Assembly (NCBI GenBank): GCA_025765615.1
Contig: JAIVFJ010000079.1
Span: forward strand, 186,001 to 250,000
Length of the DNA: 64,000 nt
From: Zopfochytrium polystomum
Lineage: Eukaryota > Chytridiomycota > Chytridiomycetes > Chytridiales > Chytridiaceae
Reading direction: 5' to 3'
Shown: piece after piece, positions 39,801 through 52,000 of the stretch
Layout of the letters: each line of letters begins with the position of its first letter
Numbering within the stretch: the first letter of the stretch is position 1
Position numbers and translations under genes: made by a program
Notes under the pieces: generated by a model
Database searches by the model: none
Told to the model about the DNA's origin: nothing
Seen by the model: the letters and a program-made list of their open reading frames with translations, nothing else

Positions 39801-42134
39801 TTGGGTTGTGGAGAAACCGCGGGCACGATGGTTTGTTGGATGAACATTTTTCGGGGGACATTCCGATTTGGGGTTGATCCCGGGGGTTGGGGGGGTCGGA
39901 CGGTGAGCAGGTGCATCAGGTCAGGTCTTGCAATCGCTTACCAAACACCATGGGCATCCAATCCGCAAAAAACTGCCTCGGGTCAAAGTCCTCCTTTGCA
40001 AACGTGTCAAACCACGAGGCGATCCCAGCGGCGTTGCCGATCAAGTCCCCGAACTCCCGAAACAGCGGCCAGCCGGCGGGGTTGACGTTTGGCGCGGCGC
40101 ATATCCACGACAGCTTGGAGCGGGCGGCGACGGACTGCGCCGCGGAGAGGGACAAGGCGGGAACGGCGGAGGGCGTTTGAAGCGCGGTTTGCGCGGCGCT
40201 GGCTGCCGAGGAGAGGGACCAGATGAGCTGGCACAGGTAGTCGTTGCGAGTGCCGAGGAGGAGGGGCAACGTGGCGTCGTGGGGGTGGAATTTCTCCAGG
40301 ATGAACATGACCGTGCTTTCGAACACATCGGCCCAGTCGCAGGCAGCCTCTGCGGGGTTGGTCGAGTGGTCGCTGAAACAAGCACGTACTAAAAGAGTTT
40401 GAATCAGTGAGCGAGTTACATCAGTCAAAGATTAATTAAAGGCACAGGACGGCAAAGTGACTTTTTACTTACCGTCGCCGTACCGCCGTCGACTCGCAGA
40501 GGGCAACTGCAGCGCGAAAAACAGCGGAGCATGCATTCCGCAAAGTGCTCCGTATTGCTTGACGTGAAGATCTCCGGGATTTCCTAGATACGGCGGACCG
40601 CGTTAATGTTCATTCACCCCAGCGAACACCCATTGCTGCGCTCCTATCTTTCCAGCCTCTCTGACTAATAAATGGAAAGAACCAAGAAAGAATAGCGAAA
40701 CCCAACCAGACGTAACATACCCAGCAACACCAACCCCATGGCCATCAAGCAAGCGCACTTTGCCGCGCGCTCAAAGCCGGCGCGGTCGGCCTCGGCGTTC
40801 AGCAGCACGTTGCACAGGTCCTGGGCGACGCGCATCGCGACGGTGAGCGCGTCGGCGGTTCTCGTGAGCGCCAGGGCGGCGTCGAGGGCGGCGGCGAGCG
40901 GGAGGTTCGCGAGGCAGGGGGCGGCGGCGGGGAGGAGCCGCACGAGCCTGACGGTGCTTTCGGCTATAAAGGCGAGCGCCGCGGGCCTGTTTGCCGAGCG
41001 AATCGTGCACCCGGACGAGAGGACGAGCTCGTGCAGCGCGTGCGTGTCGGGAGGGGCCAGGGTCGGCAGCGGGGGCGTCGGCGGCGTCGGGTTCGACGCA
41101 AGCGAGCCGCCGCCGCCGTCGCCTGCAATCTGGTCGGCGTGCTGCTGGGGCTGGTGTTGGTTTTGGTAATTCAGCCGGAGGAGTCGCTCCGCGAGCCAGA
41201 TGGCGGCGATTACGAGCGCAGCGCAGGGGTCGGGAAGGGCTTCTTCGCCCGCCAGGAGGTTCAGCTCTGGCGGCGCCGTCATCCAGGCCGAGGAGAGGAT
41301 AGTCCAGGCGAGTCCACGCGTGTTGCCGTCCAGGCTGAGACCATCGCATTGGTTGTCAAATTGGAACTTGAGCTCGTCCGGGACGCGGCGAGCAAGCTGC
41401 GGGATTTGGTGTTCTGGCGCGGGAGGTGTCGGCAGCGACGCCAACATCGCGGCCGGCGGTGGCACTGGTGGTGGCGCGGATCGGGCCACGTTGTCGTCGT
41501 CGTCGACGGGTATCCCCAGCGGCATCGACTCGTCCTGCGGGCTCTGCGAGTTCTTCCGCGGATCTTCTGGCTGCTGCTGCTGCGGCGGCGGCTGCTCGTC
41601 AAACTGCATTTCGTCTGGTTTTGGCAGCCGATCCGAGAGCTGGTGCTGCTGCTGCTGAGGGGGACGCTCGTCTGGCCGTCGGAAATGCGAAAAGGCCGAC
41701 CGCTGCTGCTGATGCCGAGAGATCGCGCTGTCCGCCCCCGTGGTGGTGGCGCAGGCGACCAGCTCCCCTGGGTGGTGGTGGTGGTGGGCGGCGGGCTCTC
41801 TCGACGGAGCCGGGAGCGGCGGGGGCGACGAGGACGACGCCATGCGGGCCCGCTTGGCGGCGACTGAGATAGGCCCAGAGTAAGCGTCCAGCTGCTGCTG
41901 CTGCTGCTGCTGCTGCTGTACACCAGCAGGGAACTGCTCCTGTGGTGTTCGTAGCAAAGGCGGTTGGAGTGACCCGCTGAGGGTAAACGCCGAGCGGACC
42001 GGCCTCCGCGGGGTGATGATGGTGCGTGGGACGCCAACGACGTCGGCCGCTTTGCCTCCGCCATCGTTGTTGCCGTCGTAGTAATCGCCGCCGCCGGGGG
42101 CGCCCAGGAGCCCGTCCAACGCGCGCCTCTTCAT
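36568..42134 (-). CDS. RB1: retinoblastoma-family pocket protein
   Basis: Transcriptional corepressor that holds E2F/DP and blocks S-phase entry until cyclin-CDK phosphorylates it. The minus-strand start is 42134. A long Gln/Pro/His-rich N-terminus carries S/TP sites, then an RB_N-like segment (CDGLSLDGNTRGLAWTIL ... CAALVIAAIWLAERLLRL). Exons to about 39916 continue this domain. Before pocket A, ATPRKSKR resembles the phosphorylated TPRKS site of animal RB. Pocket A: ALQVMREEIEKTLWKLDQM and SDRAFKRSLLLCAFEVIRVA (about 39580-38700). Pocket B: LEKLMSVRMKSL, then IKNRHIDVLMLCSVLGAAQI, SNFSVIMVQYRKQPQFLKS and SLQQFYNKLFKPAWDRLME (about 37955-37220). The C-terminus is Thr/Ala-rich with SP/TP sites, stop 36568. 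Most introns are short. An intron (40582-40723) after ...GLVLLG was resolved by frame. Some pocket A borders remain approximate. Confidence 0.85.
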
Positions 42135-42860
42135 TCGGGCCAGCTAAGCTCCGTGCTGCTTCGACGGCTGATGGCTCCTGCTGATGGCTGCTGCTGATGG
42201 CTGCTGGTGCTGCGTCGATCGCTTCAGCCTCGGCTGCGTGTGTTGTTGTTACGGACGGGGATCGATCGAATTCGCTAGTCTCCTCTCTGATGCTATCGGC
42301 CGTGTGCCAGCGCGGTGGTGGCGTGCTTGCTTCGAACGCGTGGATGACCTCCTGGCAAGATCGCGTGCAACTTGCCGCACTCGCTACCAACTCCTTTTCT
42401 TTTCTTTTCCTTGTATGTTTGTTTGTTTTTCTTTTTATTTTATTTTTTTTTTATTTTGGGAGGAGGACGAGGAAGGCCGCGGGAAGAGGAGAGGGAGGGA
42501 GGGAGGAAGGAAAGAGGAAGGCGATGATGAGATTCTGTTGCCGCTCGTGTAGTTTGCGGCTGCTGCTACGTGCGTAGGTTGCTGCTGCTGCGTGCGTAGC
42601 TTGCTGCTGCTGCTGCTGCTGCTGCCGCCTGTATAGGTTTGTGACGCGTGTGACGCGTGCCTGCCTTGCCTCCTCCGCCCTGCTTTGTTTTTTTGTTTAA
42701 TGTTTTTTTGCCATGTACTTGCGGAGTTTGAATTTGTCGCAATTTCCGCTGCTGATGGTGCTTACTCACTCCAGATCCTCCTCTCATCCCGCAGACTCTC
42801 TCCTGTCATAATCAAACGAACAAGGCCGAGAAAGGAACAATGAGAGCCAGTCAGAAGGCT

Positions 42861-42911
<51 letters not shown>

Positions 42912-43680
42912 GGGCGGCTGAGGCTGAGAATCTGTGCCCGCAAGTAATAGACAGAAGACGGGAACACAGAAGCTGGGATTCAGCAGAGGCGGCACGGCTG
43001 CAGCCGGGGTGAACCACACTAGAATATGAGGTATAGTCAATATTCACAGTTTGCAATGACACTGGTTTAGGAGGGGAGGTGCGGCTGGAAGGGGAAGCCA
43101 AGTTCGAAGTTCGGGGTGGCGCAACTACCAAAATCGCAACCGAAAGGCATTCTTCTCTTTTCAAAGCCGCGCCTCAGATTTTATTTCGAGCGCCTCAATA
43201 AAAAAAGCCTCTCACTCAAAAAAAAAAAAAAATAAAAAATTCATTGTTACCTGCATAGATTACGTTCGGTGGCGCACACCAACAGCCTACACACACAACT
43301 ACCAAAACCCCTCTCCCTCCTCTCCCTCCACTTTCCACCGCACGCTTTAGGGGCCGGAGTAGGCGGAGCCACGAAGCTCGGCGGGCGTAAGGGGGGGCAA
43401 ACCTGATAGAGAGAGAGTTAGAACAGAGAAGAGAGAAGGAGAATAGCACTCACCACCCCGCTTTCCCCATCAAAAGTTCCCACCAACCATCCCCTCCTGC
43501 AGTCACATCGTCTTCTCGTCAAGCCGCCGTTCGCACCCGCTCGGAACGCCTCGCCTCGCACCTGATTGCCAAGACCCTCCTCCTTCTTCCCTTCCCGTGA
43601 CAACCAACCCTGCCACCTCAAACCAACCCGCCACCAAAAGGATGCCCCCAAAACCTTACCCCCCACCCCACCCCGCCACC
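42135..43680. promoter_or_regulatory. divergent region between RB and an unknown gene
   Basis: 1.5 kb between head-to-head starts. The RB-proximal part has GCTGATGG and TGCTGC repeats (42160-42230, 42540-42640), a T-rich stretch (42405-42460) and GGAGGGAGG repeats. A 24-unit (GA)n tract spans 42863-42910, and an A-run lies at 43218-43235. Open frames here are low-complexity and unsupported. Possible alternative upstream starts for the plus gene are ATG 43597 and 43642. Confidence 0.35.
42863..42910. repeat. (GA)n microsatellite, 24 units
   Basis: Uninterrupted GA dinucleotide run in the RB upstream region. Confidence 0.95.
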
Positions 43681-45132
43681 ATGCACCACCGCCCACAGAC
43701 GCCCACGGACGTCGACGCAGCGGTCCGCGGGATGGACGCAGCGTACGGCACGTCGTTCGCCGGCTGGATCCGGGACCCGGCGAACATTGGGTACCTCGCG
43801 ACGTTCAAGGTGAGGGTGAAGGGTTGTGTTTTCTTGCCGTCGGTCGTTGGGCTGCGTGGGTGTGTTTGGGAGTGTTGGGGGTGGGAGTGATTCGAAGAAC
43901 CAGTATGGGAGACGCCACACACACCCCGGCAAAAACCGCACACAAACACCAAAAAAAAAAAAAAAAAAAAAAAAAAACCTCTCAGAAACCCCTCTTCCGC
44001 CACTACCTCGCGCACGACCCGCGCGCGCTCGCAGTGGTGCTGCAGTGGCTGACGGCCGAGTGGAGCGTCGCGGACGCCGCGCACCTGCTGCTCAAAATGG
44101 TAATAAACCGGGAAACGACGGGGTTTTCTTCTTTGTCTAACACTTTGCCTCCAGTTCTACACTTCCCACATGGACTCGCCCACCACCTCCTCCTCATGGC
44201 CGCACCTCAGCGGCGCCGTCAGCGCGCCGTGGCCCCGCGCGCGGCGTCGCGCTCTCGCCTCGGCGTTGCTCGCGGGCGAGCCGGCGTCCCGCGCGGCGGC
44301 GTTCGTGCGCGGGTTCGCGGCGGGTATCGCCAGCGTCGTCGGCGCATCCGCAGCCTCCGCCGCCGCAGAGGTCGCGGCGGCGGCGGCGAGGGACGCGGGG
44401 TGGGACGGGGTGTTTATGGTAAATATTTTTTGACCCCCAAACCCCCCCCAACCAGTTTTCTTTTTTTTTTTTTTTTTTTTTTTTTTTTGGTTTCGTTGTA
44501 GAGTGTGTGTGTGTGCGTGTGTGCCTTCGCCACTGACGACGACGCCCACCCCATTCCCGGCACACCAGGCACAGTTCCTGCGCCGCTACGCGGCGCTCGG
44601 GATGCGTCGACCGGCGGCGGCGGCGGCAGCGTGGGTCGCGCGGCGCGCGGCGGCGCTGGCCGCGCTGGAGGATACGGCTGCAGCTGCGGCCGCTGTCGCT
44701 GACGACGACGAGGACGACGACGAAGCCGACTGGGCGAACGACGACGGGAGGGGTCTGGATGGAGCGCCAGCGCGGCGGCGGCGACGGCAGCGGGCGGTGG
44801 CCGCGTTTGCCGGGCTCGTGGCGGAGGTGGATGCGTTGCGCGGGTTTGGGGAGGCGGTGGAGGAGGAGGAGGGGGGAGGACGACGGGCTGGTGACGACGG
44901 CGACGACGACGGTGACGACGAGGTGAAGGAGGAGGATGGTGAGGAGGTGGCGGTGGTGGTTGGGGCCGATGAGAAGGGTCAGCAAGGGCAGGAACAGCAG
45001 GAGGAGGCCACTTCGCCGTCGGCCTCGTCGTCAGTGTGTTCGTCGGCGTCGGCGTCGTCGGCCCGGGCAAGGGCGAAGGAGCGCGGGCGGCAGGACCGTT
45101 GGGATTCGAAGATGGACTTGGTCGAAGAGTGA
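43681..45132 (+). CDS. unknown Ala-rich protein with acidic C-terminus
   Basis: Four exons join in frame: 43681-43809, 43986-44099, 44155-44418, 44569-45132 (stop 45132), about 356 residues; an upstream ATG at 43597 or 43642 would lengthen it slightly. The N-terminal 80 residues look like a folded helical domain (GTSFAGWIRDPANIGYLATF, then FRHYLAHDPRALAVVLQWLT and VADAAHLLLKMFYTSHMDS). The middle is Ala/Arg-rich helical, and the last 130 residues are an Asp/Glu/Ser-rich disordered tail. No catalytic motif, signal peptide or membrane segment is seen. Introns 1 and 3 carry long A/T runs. I do not recognise the family. The clean splice sites and codon bias like its neighbours support a real gene. 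Confidence 0.6.
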
Positions 45133-45656
45133 TCCTTTCTGGAAGAAGAAGAAGACAAGCGCGAGACACAATCCGCGACGGAGACACCAAGACACGCTCG
45201 TGGCTGGGGGAGTGGGTCCGCACATGTTGGCGGGGACTGTGTCGCGTGGGGTATTGCAACAAGAAACGATGAGGGGAACAAACAGCCAAGCTTGTTAGTG
45301 TTGGCGCCGATACTCGCTCGCGCGCGCGTGCTCGCTCGATTTTCCACTGTATTAGACTAGACCAGCGCCGCTGTACGGGTTAGGGCACCCCCCTCGTTTC
45401 TTTCGTCCTTCCCCGCCAAAGAATCGCGGCCCCCTCCCGACCCCTTTCAAAGCAAAAAACCGCCCAATTCTTTCTGCCAAAGTGAAAGAGGAGAAGAAAA
45501 AGTAGAGCAACAGAAAAAAAGGCAAAAATCGCATTGCGCGCAAGTGTGAGCTGCCAGGAAAACACCCCCTTTCCATCAGCCACGCACCAGCGGCGCACCC
45601 CGGCCTCTTCAACCCTTCGTCATTCCTTCCTTTCGCGGCCTCTTCCTCGTCTCATC
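45133..45656. other. convergent 3' region, unknown gene and TRM6
   Basis: About 520 bases between converging stops. No exon is supported. A GAAGAAGAAGA tract lies at 45142-45155 and an A-rich patch near 45480-45530. Confidence 0.4.
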
Positions 45657-46746
45657 CTACTCGACGCCGTCCATCGGGTCCTCGTCGCCGTCGCTGTTTC
45701 CTTCTCCCGCCACCGCTGCCGACGCCGCAGCCGCAGCCGCCGCATCCGACCCCCCGCCCGAGTCCTTCTTCGCGCGCTTCAGACTCCGCCTGCGCGTGTC
45801 GCTGGACGCCGCCCGCTGGCTCTCCGCCGCCTCTCCAGTCGCTGCCACAGTCGCGGGCTCGGGCCTCAGCACGCGGGTGGCAGACAAGATGAACCCGCCA
45901 CTTCCAGAGGTTTGCATGAACGGATGCATTCCTGCCGCTTCCTCTGGAACCTGGTGGAGAGGACAAGGGGGAGGAGGAAGAGGAAAAAGAAACCACCGCC
46001 CAAAAATATGTCCATCAGCAACAACAGTCGGTGGCGAGTGTACCCTTCGTGGCAGGTGGCAACAAAATACTTTGCAAACCAAAGGCTTTACCTGGTATTC
46101 GCGACTGAAATTCTCCACCAGTTGCGCGTTGATGAATTCGACCGAGCCACGCATCATCAGGAACGTCGGAATCAGGAACTAAGGGGATCGAGGGATAAAA
46201 TGGGGGTTGAATTAAGCAATCGGCCCAAAGACAGAGTCGTTCTAGACATTTACCTCCTTGAAAGGTGAATAAAGCACTACCGGCTTTGAGCCCGCAATCG
46301 AGTCTTTGAGCGCTTTCACGACCTCCAGAGCGTCGTACTGGCAGACTGCAATAAGCCTGCATCAACGTTTATACAAGTAGGAAAACATTAGTCTCTCTAC
46401 CGCAGAGAAACCCGCCCGTCGGACCGTAAATAAAAAAAGAAAAAAAGAAAAAAAGAAAAAAATTGAAGTCCAGCGCGAACCCCGTACCCATCAAAGTCTT
46501 GCTTTCCCAGCTGTTGCCTCAACCCGTTTATAAATGCTCTCTTGGCTGCGCGCTGCGTGACGAACGCCTCAGGGTCTTTGGCGCCTCTTGGTGGTACGAT
46601 CACCTCGGACTCGGCTTCCTCGTGGAGCTGCTTCCATGGAAGAGAAACTAACGTTTTCAACGCCTGCTGAGGCCAATTCATGTTTCTGAGGATCTCGTAG
46701 TTGGGGTTGTCGCCGTCGCAGAGGGTGAATACTTGACCAGTGCCTG

Positions 46747-46797
<51 letters not shown>

Positions 46798-47904
46798 GTG
46801 TGTGTGATTAAGGAAAAGAGTAAAAAAGACGGCAAGGTTGATGATCGACATGCGTGAAAGGATTCGACCGCCGGGTATGGGCCAACGAGTGAAAGCAAGA
46901 AAAGAAGAAAATAAAGCACAAAAAAATCGAGGTATAACGGCACGCACGGACGGCAATCTATACTGACCCGCAGTTCGCTCCATCACAGCACCAACCAACA
47001 GGCCCTGTACCGAGTCGCACACGATCAATCGAGATCCAGCGTGTACGTTGCTCAAAGCCAGCATTTGGGTGAGGACATCCAGCCGAAGCTCTCTGGCCCG
47101 CCAACGGGCAAATTGAGGCAAGAAAGAGTCAATTAGCGGGGGTGCCAGCGCTGCCCAGTTCTAGCACTCCAAGCGAGAAGCGCTGCAGCGCTTACCGAAT
47201 TTTAAGCGGTTTGTGGGTAAAATAGTACTCGCAGAGATCTTTTGCTGACGGACGCAGTGCCTGAAAATTGCGAAGGAATCTAAAGAGTGTTTTTTTTGTC
47301 CCGTTTCAATGTGAGCCGACCAAGGATGAAACGAAAGGAAAGGAAATCGAAAATGGCAAACAAAGAGCACGCACTTTTTCTCCTTCCGCTTGATGTACTT
47401 TTGCTTGGAAAAGCCCGTCTTTGCCTCAAAGGTGGCGCTGTTTGCGACAATCTCCTTGATGACGGCCTGCTGGTCATCAAGCTGGCCCTCGAGGTGGGCC
47501 TTTTTCAGCTGCTGGATGTCTTGGAACGAGAGGCGCTGAGAGTCGCCGGCCTTGTCGACAAGGTCGCGGTTGGTGGCCTCGTCGTCCACAACAATGTCTT
47601 GAAATCGCGGGGGCATGGTCAGTTTGCCCATCACGCGAAGACAAACAAAAAAAAAAAAAAAAAAAAAGAAAACCGACTCGTGTTCCCTCCCCACCCAATC
47701 AATCATGACACACACGCACACACACCACACACCCACGCGCAACGACTCGACAACTCACCAACGATCGCATTCTTCTGCAAAAATCGCACCTCGTTTTCGC
47801 GCCCAAAGATTTCATAGTGCATGCCGAATGGCTTTCCAATGAGCTGCTTTGCAGCAAAGGTCCCAAACTTGCCTAGGTTGATTTTGCTGTGTTGGGGTTG
47901 GTTG

Positions 47905-47945
<41 letters not shown>

Positions 47946-48073
47946 TGTGTGTGTGTGTATGTATGTGTGTTTGTGGAGGCGATGTTTAGACGAGTTTTGC
48001 GATATTTTCGGGGTTTAAAGCCGAGAACGGGTAGAGAGGTCTTTTTTGAGTTTAACCCTAACCCAAGGAACGG

Positions 48074-48110
<37 letters not shown>

Positions 48111-48718
48111 GCAAGAGCCACCACCACCAAAATTCAGACAACGCGTTGCGGCTTTCTCGAGTTCTTTTCACAGCGGAACGGGGAGAGAAAGTTGGGCCGC
48201 CGCGGACGAGAAACGTACGCGGCTTGAGTGATCTGGACCAGCTTGTAGTTGTCGGAAGGCAGCTTGCACAGCACCCAGTGACCGGCTTCGATCAGGGCCG
48301 GGCAGCGCACGACCTGGAGAGCTGCAGGCAGCGGCTGCTGGAGAGACGCGGGCAAGGATGCGGACGACGACGATGACGATGACGAGGATGACGCGGTGGT
48401 GGTGGTGGTGGTGGTGGTGCGATCCAGACGCGCTGCGACCGAGGCGACGGCGGCCAGATCCTCCAGTTGCGGCGGCGGCGGTGGGTGGTGTGGTTGTTGT
48501 TGATGTGCTGGTGGTGGTGGTGGTAGTGGGGCGTGGTGGTGGTTGTGGTGGTCGTGGTTGTTATTGTTGGTGTGTTGCTGCTGCTGCGGGAGCGGGAGCG
48601 GCGCCGCCGCCGCTACTGCAGCTACTGCCGCCGCCGCCGCCGCTGCTACTGCCGAGGAGGACTCGGCCGCCGACTCCGCCGACGCCATTACCGCATCGTC
48701 TTCTTCGTCTGTTGACAT
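45657..48718 (-). CDS. TRMT6: TRM6/Gcd10, non-catalytic subunit of tRNA m1A58 methyltransferase
   Basis: Partners Trm61 to methylate A58 in the T-loop of tRNAs, including initiator tRNA; nuclear. ATG 48718, stop 45657. The N-terminus is a long Ala/His/Pro/Gln-rich and poly-Thr/Ser leader (about 130 residues), unusual for the family. Then IEAGHWVLCKLPSDNYKLVQ and, after a spliced junction, INLGKFGTFAAKQLIGKPFG match the N-terminal barrel. The family block NRDLVDKAGDSQRLSFQDIQ, LKKAHLEG and EIVANSATFEAKTGFSKQKY is very clear. It continues with the Rossmann-like half: LRLDVLTQMLALSNVHAGSR, VCDSVQGLLVGAVMERTAG, and near the end RGSVEFINAQLVENFSREYQ and TSGSGGFILSATRVL. As expected for TRM6, no SAM-binding GxGxG is present. 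An acidic/basic disordered tail follows. Introns hold (CA)n, (GA)n and poly-T32. Confidence 0.92.
48078..48109. repeat. T32 homopolymer in TRM6 intron 1
   Basis: Thirty-two T on the plus strand (poly-A on the TRM6 sense strand) in the first intron, not far from a (GA)n/(GT)n compound tract at 47909-47960. Confidence 0.95.
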
Positions 48719-49053
48719 GTCGCTCTCTCCGCCTCAGTTCTGAGTTTTCTTTCTTGTTTTCTTTTTTTTTTGTTTTGAATGGTTTTTCGCTTGTTTCTTT
48801 CTTTCTTTTTTTTTTCTCTTTTTTTTTTCTTCTCTTTCTTTCGTTTTCTTTCTTTCTTTTTTGCACTGTGCGAAGTTTGTTTGTTCGACTCGCTGACAAG
48901 GAACAACCTCAACTCTCTATCGAAGTTCGCTTCTTCATCATCATCTTGTAAAGGAGCGAGGCCCGAGTCGGACGACGACGACGACGACAGCGACGACTAC
49001 GAGGAGGACGCCGCATCATTTTGCACGTCAGTGAACCCCCCATCATCACCACC
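48719..49053. promoter_or_regulatory. 335-bp divergent promoter of TRM6 and BOP1
   Basis: The two start codons are head to head with 335 bases between them. The TRM6 side is strongly T-rich (48745-48865, runs of TTTC). The BOP1 side has GAC/GACGAC repeats (48970-48990) that belong to the BOP1 5' UTR or an upstream frame. No TATA box is obvious. Shared control is inferred from spacing and the linked roles of the two products. Confidence 0.45.
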
Positions 49054-52000
49054 ATGGCAAAGAGAAAGGCCGACTCTCCGTCGTCGTCACCACCAACAGC
49101 AGCAGCAGCAGCACCCTCGCGCCCTTCCCGCCCCCCCTCCCGCTCGCCCTCCCGCTCGTCCTCTCGCTCCGCCGCCGCCGTCTCCGCCTCACGGTCGCCG
49201 TCGTCGTCGTCGGGTTTATCGAAAGCCGCCGCCCGCCGCGCCCGCCGCGCCCGCCGCGCTGCGTCGGCGTCTCCGTCGTCGGCGTCGGCTGCAGCGTCCG
49301 CCCGCCGCGACCGCAGCAACAGCAACACCAGCAGCAGCACTAGTAACAGCAACGGCGGGAGGAGAGGACGATCGCCCGCGCCGGCGGCGGCTGCCCGCGC
49401 AAACGGCGGTGGCAGTGCACAGCTCAACAAAAGATCGTCGTCGTCGCGGTCGTCGTCCAAATCCGGCGGCGTCAAGGCGCCGCCGTCTCGGAGAGCGAGC
49501 AAGGACGCCGGCCGGCGGCCGCCGCGGCCGCGGAGCTTGCGCACAGACTCGCCAGCGACTGCGGCGAGAAATGCGCGCGCTCGCGCCAGGAAGCGGGGCG
49601 CGAGCGACCCGGAGTCGGGCGCGGGGAGCGAGCCGGAGCTGATCAAAGAGTTGAGTGTGAGGAGAGAGGAATGTGATCGGGAGCGGGCTTATGCGTGTGT
49701 GTGTGTGTGTGTGTGTGTCTGTGTGTTTGTACGTTTGTGTATGTACGTGTGTGTGCGTGTGACTGTGTGTGTTGGTGTAGGGAGAGGGCGGGTCCAGAAA
49801 CTGACAAAGCGGAACGTAAACACGAAAACCACCAGGGGCGAGCGAATCGAGCCTGACTACGCCAGCGACTCGTCAGACGAGGTGGGGCAGCCTCAACCGA
49901 TTTTCGTGCCTTGCGACCCCTCGAAACAAACACAAGCTTACCGACCTTCTCTCCACATTTTTGTACTTCCAGGAAACCATCAACGTCATTGGAAATGTGC
50001 CGCTCGCTTGGTACGACGACCACGACCACATTGGATACGACATTCGAGGAAACAAGATCATGCGGCCCGTGGCCGGCGACATGTTGGACTCGTTCCTCGA
50101 GCAGCTCGACTCGCCAGACGCATGGTGCGGTTGTTGCGTCCAATTTTCCCTCGCGCTTCTTGCGAGATTTCCGTGATTCCAATTCCCATCTTACGCCTCG
50201 AACTTCCTTTTTTTAGGAGAACGATCGTGAACGCGGTCGAGGGGAAAAAGATTGTCTTGTCTGACGAGGATCTCGATATCATCAAGCGAATCCAGGCGCA
50301 TCGGTTCCCGCAGGCGTCCTACAATGAACACGAGGTAAAGCACTCGGTTTCTTTTCGGTTTCTGTTAACCTGGGGGTTGTTTGGCTGTCTCGTCGTTCTC
50401 CGACCGACACACATACACCCCCTCTGAACCTCACCCAATCTGACATTTACTCTGATAAAAACAGCCCACAGTCGAATGGTTCACGTCGAAAACCGAAATA
50501 TTCCCTCTGAGCGGAGCGCCCGAACCCAAGAGCCGCTTCATCCCATCAAAAGTCGAAGCTGCCAAGGTGCGCAATTACTAAACAATTTTAGTGTGGCCCG
50601 ATTAAAACACTAAAACTCTGTTCCCCTCGTCTACACACCCAAGATCATCAAAATCGCGAGAAAGATTCAAAAAGGTTACATCAAACTGGGGCAAAAGAAG
50701 AGCGACGCGCAGATGGCGGAGGAAACCATCACCGACGTGTGGGAGAACGAGGGAACGGCGATCGATCACCCGATGCACGTTCCGGCTCCGAAAATGAGAT
50801 TGCCAGGTGCGGTTGTGTTGCTTTCTTTTTATTTATTATTATCTCTCGAGCTGGCGCTAACTGCCCAAAATCGTTTTTCCCCCCACCCCTTTATGGGAAT
50901 TTTTGTGACTACAAAAAACCCAACAAACAGAACACCGCGAGTCGTACAACCCTCCCGTGGAGTACATCCCGACGCCACAGGAAAAGGAAGAACTGCGAAA
51001 ACTGGATCCGCGCGATCGGCCTGCTTTCCTCCCTAAAAAGTACGTTTTTTTTTTAAATGGAAATTCAGCATTCTCCTGTGAAAAGTTGGAAACTCCTTCC
51101 TCACATACTCCCTCCACCTCGCTGCTTTTTTCCCCCGCCCCTTTCAACTACTCATCCAGGTACGACACCTTCCGGAGCATTCCAATGTACGATAGGCTGC
51201 TGCAGGAAAGGTTTGCCAGGTGCCTGGACCTGTACATGTGCCCGCGATCGATCAAGCAAAGGGTACGAGATAAGCCTCAGCATTATCAATTTTTTCTTTT
51301 TCCTTTCCTTTCTTTTTTGTTTTCACTTCAATCTTATTTTGGCTGACCCTGTTTCCGGTTTGCTTGAAAACCCCTCACTATCCTTGATTGCTTGGATCGC
51401 TGGGATTGGGGATTGCAAAATGCTTCTCTAGGTGCGCATGGACCCTGAAGATTTGCTGCCGAAGCTGCCCAGCCGGAAAGACTTGGAGCCGTACCCGACC
51501 AAGCTGTCGATTGTGTTCCGCGGCCACACGAACAGGATTCGTGCACTATCCGTCGACCCTACCGGAAAATGGATCGTTTCGGGTAGGGTTGCTCTTCTAT
51601 TTCTTTGTTGTTGTTTTGTCCAATTCACTACTAAGTTTTCTTGATTTCTTTTCTTTTTTTTCTTTCTTTCTCTCCCCTGCGCAGGATCTGACGACAACAC
51701 TGTCCGCTGCTGGGAGATTGCTACGGGCCGCTGCAGCAAAGTGTGGAAGTTTGACAGCAAGGTTGTGTCTGTCGCGTGGAACCCGAACAGCCAGGTGTCC
51801 CTCGTGGCCGTGGTCAGGTAAGTTTCGCCCCTTGGCGCGCGCGCGTGGCAGCGCTTTTTCTTTTGGAGGAGACGCGCTTTATGCAGAGTGCTTAACACTT
51901 GCCTACCGTTTTTTCGGTGCAGTGACACCACGATCCACCTAGTCTACCCCGAGGTGGGAAGCGACGCGGCTGAAGCGGCCACGGAGGCGATTTTCAAGGC

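Noticed and set aside
48049..48068. TTTAACCCTAACCCAAGG, resembling telomeric CCCTAA repeats
   Set aside because: Less than two units inside a TRM6 intron; not a telomere or interstitial telomeric array.
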